Shown: piece after piece, positions 56,601 to 64,000 of the stretch
Layout: each line of letters opens with the position of its first letter
How positions within the stretch are numbered: position 1 is the first letter of the stretch
Assembly: GCA_032622095.1 (NCBI GenBank)
Contig: CP136063.1
Location: 82,377,980-82,441,979 of the forward strand
DNA: 64,000 nucleotides
Source: Siphonodentalium dalli
Lineage: Eukaryota; Mollusca; Scaphopoda; Gadilida; Siphonodentaliidae
Reading direction: 5' to 3'
Translations under genes and position numbers: made by a program
The notes under the pieces: model-generated
Seen by the model: the letters and a program-made list of their open reading frames with translations, nothing else
Told to the model about the DNA's origin: nothing
Database searches by the model: none

Positions 56601-57480
56601 AATAGAGGTAGCTATATAGTAATAATGAAGATGACAGTCATGGATTTAATTTATATGCTACAACGGTGTAGAATAAATACAGAACACAACTTGCATCATA
56701 ATCTCGAATCTTTTATCGAACTCGTCGCTCTAGCGAAATATATCCATGCGCCATCAGCAACTCATTCCATAAAAGATTCTTGGTTAAGACGCGCGTTGTG
56801 TTATCTCAATTTCTACTCGTTTTCAACTTTCTAGACAGCCACTGACGGATGCTTTTGTGGATTTCCACGATGCCGGTCCCATACGAATAATGGTGATTGC
56901 AACTATTTTTCTGCCTGATTGTCGTTGTAAATTTTAACTAACTTCGTATTAAATCGGACGATACCAATTTTGATGACAATAGAACATTACAATATGAAAG
57001 GGCATGTACAATAACTCTTGATGTTTGAGAACGATGACTTGGCACTTACGTTGCCTTCGCATCATAAATTTCGGGTATAGTGTACAATTCTTCTCATTTG
57101 TTTTTCGACTTCTTAAATATATAGAGATACTATGTCTTGACAATAATGTCGACATGGCATAATACTTTTGTAAGCTCTTCTGTAAAGGAGGTCAATAAAT
57201 AAATAAATAAATGACAACACCCGTCGCCTTGTAGCAGCAAAAATGGTCATTGATTTCAAATTCTGAAAGCTTACAGTGATCTCCCTTTGGATACAGTCAG
57301 TGCACCTGGAGCGGAAAAGGAGTCCACGCAGTGCTTAATCTCGTTATAATGTATTGAGTGACAAGAATTATGTCGTTTTATCGAAATTAGTATTTAATTT
57401 CTCCCGCTGGAATCATCAGATTTTGCATTAGATTGGTAGGTAAATCGATGGAGGAAATGTCAGGCGCACGTCACTCGTTA
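56601..57480. other. No feature recognised
   Basis: Unique sequence; an AAAT repeat (ATAAATAAATAAATAAATGA) lies near 57,195. No gene supported. Confidence 0.35.
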
Positions 57481-57497
57481 CCGGAATTCTGCAATAT

Positions 57498-57983
57498 GTG
57501 GTTTTAGCAGATTATACGTTAGAAGGTTCCCGAAAGACGCGTTATCATAAATGTCACTGCTGTATTGACAGGTGTGGCACAAATATAATGCTGACGATAG
57601 ATTCTATCGGAGTTCGGAGTAAACGACCTACGCATGGTTCTCTTGCCAATAAAGGCTGTACGTGCATGCAGGTACGTCACGTGCGTCACGGCAAATGGTG
57701 TGGGCGGCTCACCCCTAAATTATTAATAACCCACATGTATATAACAGAGCTTGAGACTTATTTATTTTTTACCATGTCCATGGGTGTATTCGAATATATA
57801 TGCTTTCTTGATTTTTCGCGAACGACATGTTACCAATACCGAATACCACGAACAGGTTCTTGGCGTGTCGAACGCCCGAGAACATACCAGGAATATACCA
57901 TGAACATGTTCGGATGTTTGGATTCTCACAGTCTGACTAAAACCAGATTCAAATCAGCCTCCCAGTACAGAGTCTCTCACTGA
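57498..57983 (+). CDS. Open frame of unknown function, doubtful
   Basis: 161 codons open, the longest frame outside LINEs and tandem repeats. The first codon is GTG; the first in-frame ATG is about 48 codons in, leaving roughly 110 residues. The upstream part is Cys- and His-rich (HKCHCCIDRCG; GCTCMQVRHVRHGKWCG), and there is no recognised domain, signal peptide or membrane segment. The frame ends inside the half mariner palindrome that starts at 57,972, so its last residues come from the transposon. It could be a chance frame, a decayed exon or part of another element. Confidence 0.15.
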   Translation: MVLADYTLEGSRKTRYHKCHCCIDRCGTNIMLTIDSIGVRSKRPTHGSLANKGCTCMQVRHVRHGKWCGRLTPKLLITHMYITELETYLFFTMSMGVFEYICFLDFSRTTCYQYRIPRTGSWRVERPRTYQEYTMNMFGCLDSHSLTKTRFKSASQYRVSH

Positions 57984-58088
57984 GATATTTCCGATGAATG
58001 GCAACAAGCCATATTTCTGACTAAATCCTGAAAAATTACCCATAATTCTGCTGTGGTTAAGGAGTCGATTATTTAGGGCATTACTGTA
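57972..58088. mobile_element. Right half of a 217-bp mariner-type palindrome
   Basis: CTCTCACTGAGAT at the centre position, then CCGATGAATGGCAACAAGCC and the full right arm to GGGCATTACTGTA. The left arm is absent. With the left half at 6,008 it is one of two half elements in the window. Confidence 0.82.
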
Positions 58089-58194
58089 GCTCTGTTCACA
58101 TTACCGTTGTTATCAATAACTTTTACATGCGATCCATGCTGTACAAGAAAACCATAATCAGAAATGGTAACGCCCTCAAGATCATATTATTAGC

Positions 58195-58670
58195 CATAAA
58201 TATAAATTATAATATAAAATATATTGGTTACATGAATTCACCGCCTCAGAATTCCGTTAAAACAACTAAACCTTCGAATTAGTACAAACAACTACGGTTT
58301 ATTACCGCAGGTTTCTCATTCACCACACCAGAAAGCTTCTAAATGCGGATAAAAAATCGGAGGTATTGTGTTCCCGCCAAGAGTGCATGGTCCAGCCATT
58401 ATTCATACGTAAACATCGAAAGCAATTAACACTGTCACATACTGCAACTATAAGACATCCAACGGATACACACCCCACGAGAACCCGAAATGTGTTGTCC
58501 TGCGAGAAATCCCATCGCTATAGCTCAATTTGACACGGCCAGATTAGTCTTCCTACAATATCCATAAACATGATCATATATTATATACCCATGAATTTAA
58601 TTATAGAATATAAAATATATTGGTTTCGCGAATGACCAACTCAGAATTCCGTTAAAATAACAATAACAAC
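58195..58670. repeat. Two copies of a 75-bp block, 0.4 kb apart
   Basis: TATAAAATATATTGGTT and CTCAGAATTCCGTTAAAA occur in the same order at about 58,214-58,263 and 58,609-58,657. Between them is unique sequence. Decayed repeat of unknown class. Confidence 0.6.
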
Positions 58671-60089
58671 CAGCACCTAATTAACGAACCGGCGAAATAT
58701 CTATAAAAGTTGAAATATAAGACTTACAAATTATCTTTTAATTTATGTTATTGGTAATTGACATAGCTTGTCACAAACCAAAAATCAGCATTATTGACAT
58801 AATAATGTAAAGGACAATAAACGAAATTGAAATTCCCAACTACACCTTTTACCGGTGACCGGCCTCCTGATCGCGCAGTTCGACTTTTAATCATCCAAAA
58901 AATAACCATTTTATAAATTTATAAATAAAACACCCATTGATAATGTCAGCACACATGGAAAACGAGAATCTCTCCACCAGTATACATGCGGGCGTGCTAA
59001 TAATGTCACAGCGCACAAATAGATTTACGTTGCGATTCTTGGAAATACGTACTTCTATTCTCCTTGCTATGTATTATTGGCCAGTAATGAACTCACAACG
59101 TACGCCTTTACTGTTATAATTAGTTATCGTAATTCATAATGTTGTGTGAAATTATCAATGTGACAGAAAATGTATTGCGCTATGATTATCTATGTGGCGA
59201 ATCCACCGCTGTATAGGAATTCCGGCAATCGCATGAATTGCTGCATCGCTTTGCTGATAGATGTGAATGGCTGACGCTGACGTAATGCTTGTCGGTGGTA
59301 AAGGTTAACCTACCCATTTCTTCAGACGCTGTACTTCGAAGTTGATTCGAGTTTCAATCAGACTGGGATTCCCACTCCCAGAATTCGGGGAGTCAGAATC
59401 CAGAGATGAGAACACGTTCGTTGTCTGTTCGTGACCTATTCTCGGGTCCGAATTACCAAGAACATGTTCGCAACATGTTCGCCTTGCTGGTCTATTGTTC
59501 GCGGCCATAGAATAACACGGATTTGAATGCACTCCATATGATGGTTTAATGTCGATTGAATATATAAGTATCTGTTTTTATTAGTATCAAGCATGTGCAC
59601 TCTAACACACAAATAAAGTAAGTTAAGGTACTATTTCATCCCAAAACAATCAGATGTAATAAAAAGATATATATCACGTTTTAAAAGGTATTGTATTTGA
59701 AATTGAATACATGTTTTCGTATTTAATTGTCCATGTTCATCAAATTTCATTTTCGGATGTATTGAAATCAACTGTAAAAGTTACTCAGCTTTTTTTCTCA
59801 TCTTTGCTGGAATAATATACTTTATTCTCCCAGTCAATGCACATGGTACGGATATAACGGAATACATAAAACAATACCTACCCTATGTCAAATGCGGATG
59901 GACGATGGTTAACGTAATTAGTTAATTAATCATATTCAAGTTAATGTTGCCACCAGGACGTGACACGGGTTTGACGAATAGACAATGTGTTATTGCAGTT
60001 TACAGGCTGCCGCCATGTGAGGTGGAAACTACCTGATTTATTCTGGAGAACCAGGTAGCTATGGAAGTTTGAATATCTTTGATCATTTT
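58671..60089. other. No feature recognised
   Basis: Unique sequence; ACATGTTCGC-type motifs repeat near 59,460-59,482. No gene supported. Confidence 0.3.
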
Positions 60090-60497
60090 TCACGTTTTCT
60101 TTAAAACAGATGGTCGTGTGCTCATTAAAAGCATTTTCAATTTACCAAGACTGTATGTACTTTTCGGAGACAGTGATTCCCTCAAATCGGAGATAGGATA
60201 ATCAATCAGGTAGTATATTTCATCGCCGATCGCATTCATATTTGCACAAGGTACATCCACGCTGCTCTCTTGAAACGTTATTCCAACTTCCCGATACCTC
60301 GTACCTGTCATCAAATTGAAAATTATTTGTAATTTTATCAAATAATTTGCGTTTATAATCGCCCTATCCGCAATCCATGACAAAGGTAAACAGAAAGTCC
60401 AGGTTCGGAGAAACTCAGTTGGGAATTTCAGCTTGGATAATAGGGAGATATATTCCAACAAGTTATCAGATTTCAGACTTATATACATGAAGTTCAA
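60090..60497 (-). pseudogene. LINE C-terminal relic
   Basis: A 135-codon minus-strand frame whose second half, PCANMNAIGDEIYYLIDYPI then SDLRESLSPK and KLKMLLMST, follows the C-terminal pattern common in LINE ORF2 proteins: Cys-x(n)-(I/A)GDE-(F/Y/I)-(H/Y)Y-(L/I)-x2-(C/Y)P-x4-(L/I)R. The canonical His and second Cys are replaced (Tyr and Tyr), so the zinc site is lost. No RT core is present upstream. First in-frame ATG is a few codons after the frame start. This looks like a dead-on-arrival fragment of a third LINE lineage. Confidence 0.65.
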
Positions 60498-61129
60498 AAT
60501 TATGGTTTCTCAAACATTTGATGAAGTTCATCAGTAAGTTGGAAACTTTGAAATACCAGTCAAGGCTGTCCAAAAAAAACGTTGCAGACACATGATCTCG
60601 AAAGATTTCATCATATCGGCGGCTATCCAAGGCAATTCACCGCAGTCTCTTTAAAAGGCCGCTGATAATCGTATCCTATTTTCGTCTTTAGAATGGAATT
60701 GCGATGCAGATCTGATTTCAATATTATTGGGATTTCCTTTATTCCATATGGCCATGTCTATGACGGCGCCGCTTCAATGGTTAGTGGAGATGAAATAACT
60801 GATTGGGCGCCATTTCATTGGTTAGTGATGTAACAGCTCAATAGGATTCGGATCGGGATCTGGCCGAAAGTGTGCCTTTTCCTGTATTCCCGATCAGGAT
60901 CCGACCCACTTTTTAAAATTGCTTTAAATCGCAAGTTTGTAGCAATTTCGCATTATATCACCGCCATATGTGACCACACAATGATATGAACAGGTTTCAG
61001 GCATATACAACTGCATGACAACTGCTGCCACAATCATAACACGGCTAATGCAATCGTGTGTGGTAGTAGACATAATATGGAATCGTGTGTTTGCCACACC
61101 GGACGCGCGTGTAAACTAATATATATATT
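60498..61129. other. No feature recognised
   Basis: A short GC-rich inverted motif (CGGATCGGGATC / GATCAGGATCCG) lies near 60,848-60,903. No gene. Confidence 0.35.
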
Positions 61130-61620
61130 GCATGGCGAAACAAGAGATGAAAGCGAAAGATGTATAAAGTGTGTAAATCCGAACCAGAAACAAGCAAAGG
61201 AATATTAATTATACAACGAAGTAACCGACCAAAGCGAAATTAGTTCAAACGTACATGCACATATAACTTCAAGGCGAAATAACCGAAGAAAGCGAACTAT
61301 ATATTTTCCGATGTTTCGCTGTATTGGTTCAATAAAATCTATTGACTGGAGAACAATTGAACGCGAAAAAACGTCAACTGTATTTTTTTTTCTTATGTAC
61401 CTGTACTTCCGGCATAGTCCGGACTAAGCGAAACAACCAAAGCAAGCGAAAAAAATCAAACGAAATTTCGCGCATTACAGCATATATATGTGCAATGTTA
61501 CGCTTTTCTGACGAAAACCACGTGCGTGGCATGGGTAGTATTTTGTTTTTGTCGTCGAGGAACAGGCAAACAATTACAACGAAAGAAGCGAAGGAACCGA
61601 AATTATCAAACGCGCATTCG
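61130..61620. other. Stretch enriched in AAGCGAA/GCGAAA on one strand
   Basis: More than ten occurrences of GCGAA (for example ATGGCGAAAC, AAAGCGAAAG, AAAGCGAAAT, AAGGCGAAAT, AAAGCGAACT, AACGCGAAAA, AAGCGAAACA, AAGCGAAAAA, AAGCGAAGG) at irregular spacing, almost all on the plus strand. No hairpin or tandem period explains this. Overlapping 132- and 89-codon frames have no recognised domain. Confidence 0.4.
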
Positions 61621-61651
61621 GTGTGGCATAAACATGATTCCATGAGTTACC

Positions 61652-61709
61652 ATCATAGTACACATGATTGTATCTACCACCATAGTACACATGATTGTAT
61701 CTACCGAGA
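61652..61709. repeat. Short tandem duplication
   Basis: CATAGTACACATGATTGTAT followed by CTACC occurs twice in tandem (27-bp unit). Confidence 0.8.
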
Positions 61710-61989
61710 TGAATGGGCAACGTGTGAACAAGACCTCTAGCTTGAGTTTCCGGAATCGAAACCGGGTTTTTCTCGATTATTAATCGGCAACCAGGGTCAT
61801 GTTCATGACACTAATATAAACCGAATGTAACAATGCTAATATAAAATACATTTGTACCACAGCCAACTATATATATACATGTATACGTGCGAAGTAAAAA
61901 CTATATGTACTTCCACTTGTAGCGATGCTATCCAAATTTGCCTGTAATTAACATGCAATTATATCGCAAGAATCAATTTTACAGGTATT

Positions 61990-62355
61990 TCAAAGTGATG
62001 TGAAACACTCCGGTATATAGGGTGATCAAATATAGAGTGGAGAATAATCTTGATCAAAGTAGTTATTTTTACAAATATTATATCCAAATTGACAACATAC
62101 ATCGTTATTCTTATACAATGACTCTCGATTGCGAAATCCTTTTCGTTAGTTTATCGCAGATAGTTGCGTCCCGACTCGAGAAGTAAATATTTACAATTGA
62201 GCGTAGTTCAGATGATGTTTTCTGTGGAGTGATAATGCCAATTCTCTTGAGATTTTCGGCGATGTTAGTAGAATGCTACATTCCCGCAGTTGGCATAGCG
62301 CCTGAATACTAAATTGTCATTTTCACGCACCGAAAAGTCCATAATATGTCTTTAA
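61990..62355 (+). mobile_element. TTAA-bounded MITE, copy 2
   Basis: Starts TCAAAGTGATGTGAAACACT and ends CATAATATGTCTTTAA. Co-linear with the copy 0.5 kb downstream, and with the inverted copy at 7,018. Shared internal blocks: TTGCGTCCCGA, GTAAATATTTACAATT, GTTAGTAGAATGCTACATTC. No coding capacity. Confidence 0.78.
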
Positions 62356-62830
62356 GGCAATGTGTTAGAAGCACCGTTACAGGTGGAACTATAGACATTT
62401 TACTTCTAATGTCGTTAGCTTTGGTAAATATGAACTTTATATGCATGTTGCGGCTGTTGCCATTTATATTCTGGCACCGTAGATTATTTTATGAGAAAAT
62501 GCTTGCAAAAATGCCGTGCAAACTTGCTATAGTGTATGAACCTACCCTTATACCGGGATCCCTCAGTTTTCATCAAAGTGCCACTGAACTGCATCAAGAG
62601 TACACTAGCCATCTGTTTTGAACTCTAAAATATCAATAAATAATCAGATCTAGAAAAAGATCTGATTAGAATAGCTGCAACAAACCAACTATTTCGCTCT
62701 AAGCTTCACTTCGGTTTGCACACGTCGTGAAGTCTAATTAGTTTGCTTGACCTCATAAAATGTGAGGGCGTCATCGAAGTAACGAATGAAAAAACTCAGG
62801 AAAATTACAGAATTCCCCCACAAAAGGTAA
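62356..62830. other. No feature recognised
   Basis: Unique sequence; short palindrome CAGATCTAGAAAAAGATCTG near 62,645. A 91-codon frame starts in the MITE end and has no recognised domain. Confidence 0.35.
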
Positions 62831-63202
62831 TTTAAAGTGTCATGAAACACTCCGGTAGGGTGATCAAATCGAAATAAAGAAACAAAGCAGTTATTTTTTC
62901 AAATATTATATCCGAATTGACAACACACACCGTCATTGTTATATATTAATTAAATACAGCGACTATATACCGGTGGCGAAATTGTTTTCGTTAGTTTATC
63001 GCCGATTGTTGCGTCCCGAATCGAGACGTAAATATTTACAATTCAGCGTATTTTAGACAATGTTTTCTATGGAGTGGTACGGTCGATTTGCTTGAGATTT
63101 TCGGTGATGTTAGTAGAATGCTACATTCCTCCAATTGGCATAGCGCCTGGGTACTAACTTGTCAGTTTCACAGACCCGAACAAGTCCATAATATGTCTTT
63201 AA
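62831..63202 (+). mobile_element. TTAA-bounded MITE, copy 3
   Basis: TTTAAAGTGTCATGAAACAC at the left and AATATGTCTTTAA at the right. Same orientation as copy 2, with an AT-rich insertion near 62,942-62,960. Confidence 0.78.
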
Positions 63203-63306
63203 GTTTTGGACTCGGCAGAGCCTCGCCCAATAGATGCTCAAATCCACATCACGCACCTAAACCGTTTAAGCAACGACCCTAGCTGCGTATTCCATACATA
63301 TCTATA

Positions 63307-63661
63307 CTAGCTGATGTGCCAGACTTCGTCCGGGCTATTTAGGGAGTTCTTTGTGATCGCCTCCGTCTGGGCAGAATATACAGCGTCTGGACAAACTATT
63401 GTTCGATCGGTCCAGTATGTCTATATATGAGCGAGGTCAAGGTCAAGAACACGGTCGCACGTAAAATTGGACCCGCCCATATTGTTCTCGGGATCAAAGT
63501 AGTCCTACATACCAAATTTGAGTCGGATCGGTCCATGTCCAATATGAGCGTATATATATGAGCGAGGTCGGATCGGTCGCGCAGTTTTCGAGTCTATAAC
63601 AAACATACATGCATACAGACAGACAGACAGACAGACAGAAAATTCCAAAATATATAGGAGA
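63307..63661 (-). mobile_element. Non-autonomous Helitron C, with (ACAG)n tract
   Basis: On the minus strand it starts TCTCCTATATATTTTGGAAT (host A before it) and ends with the hairpin GCCCGGACGAAGTCTGG, then CACATCAG and CTAG (host T after it). Both termini match Helitron A. Inside are a run of six ACAG/GTCT units (63,611-63,640) and one TGACCTTGACCT motif (63,432-63,446 on the complement). Small Helitrons with such tetranucleotide tracts are known from bivalves. No Rep/helicase. Confidence 0.87.
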
Positions 63662-63806
63662 TTACACTCACGTGTTAATTGGTTCAAGTAGATTAATTTT
63701 TATTTTGAAAACCAGGAACTATTGTTTGGAAGAAGTGTGCAGTACCAAATCGCACAAGCATTATCTTGTCTGACAAAATAAACAAATGATTGTAATATAT
63801 ATAATA

Positions 63807-64000
63807 GTTTATCCTTTCTCTACTGAATGTATTTTTCCATTCAGTTATAAAGGTATACATTGGATTGGTCTATTATTCATTTATAGGGGTGTTGATGTAA
63901 TAAAAGCAGACTACAGGCAGAAAAAAAAAGATAATACAAGAGCAGGATTTTTCATATTCATTGGTGGAAAATGTTCAGATAATAAGTTCAACAATATTAT
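63807..64000 (+). mobile_element. TTAACCCTTTCTATACT MITE family, copy 6 (at window edge)
   Basis: GTTTATCCTTTCTCTACTG start, TGGTCTATTATTCATTTA centre, and ATGTTCAGATAATAAGTTC end just before the window stops. Confidence 0.75.

Noticed and set aside
55079-56605. Long open frames with RVIPDHYWSFIRLNKDPL repeats as a repeat protein
   Set aside because: They arise because the 54-bp unit is a multiple of three. No in-frame ATG, and short units and the 60-bp variants break or shift the array; treated as minisatellite.
57840-59480. Inverted relation between GAACATGTTCG-rich blocks at 57.9 and 59.4 kb
   Set aside because: Similarity is short and patchy, probably short palindromic motifs by chance; not enough to call a repeat.

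Overview
This window looks like non-coding, repeat-dominated DNA from an animal nuclear genome, most likely a marine invertebrate. It is AT-rich. It contains non-LTR (LINE) reverse transcriptases, Helitrons with central tandem repeats and an (ACAG)n tract, hAT-, mariner- and piggyBac-type miniature elements, and many minisatellites. No operons, host exons, rRNA or convincing tRNA could be supported. Helitrons of this build are well known from bivalve molluscs and fit a lophotrochozoan, but the species cannot be fixed from the sequence.

Layout. 0-5 kb: ATC/TCG triplet tracts, a foldback, a 0.3-kb tandem repeat and the first TAAAGG-ended MITE. 5-12 kb: MITEs of several families, including a hAT-type element with a perfect 8-bp target duplication (8,569-9,146) and one with a 9-bp duplication (11,232-11,543), plus a GTTAAC minisatellite with a 94-bp higher-order unit. 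12-28 kb: three 217-bp mariner-type palindromes, TTAA-flanked double-hairpin MITEs, a second double-hairpin family (21.4 kb) and a 76-bp tandem repeat. 28-37 kb: a (CT)n tract, a cluster of hairpin MITEs and CTTAAG-palindrome elements. 37.4-40.2 kb: a nearly intact minus-strand LINE broken by one in-frame stop. 40.5-42.0 kb: two Helitrons joined head to tail. 42-49.5 kb: foldbacks, a 2.3-kb palindrome with TA ends, and two abutting MITEs. 52.3-54.2 kb: a decayed second LINE. 54.8-56.6 kb: a 54-bp minisatellite. 57-64 kb: a half mariner palindrome, a LINE C-terminal relic, two copies of a TTAA-bounded MITE and a third Helitron.

How the parts relate. The only protein function recognisable is reverse transcription (and endonuclease remnants) by LINEs. 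No transposase or Helitron Rep/helicase gene is present, so every DNA element here is non-autonomous and must have been moved by enzymes encoded elsewhere. The most interesting signals are: a TTAA double-hairpin family whose hairpin core is shared by two different terminus types; a direct CTAG/TC Helitron junction expected from rolling-circle concatemers, with nuclear-receptor-like DR0 motifs in each internal unit; a paired ATAAAGAGCGTT motif with a roughly 42-bp period in several unrelated contexts; and the 2.3-kb palindrome. All family assignments rest on reading termini, target duplications and internal symmetry by eye; no database search was possible.
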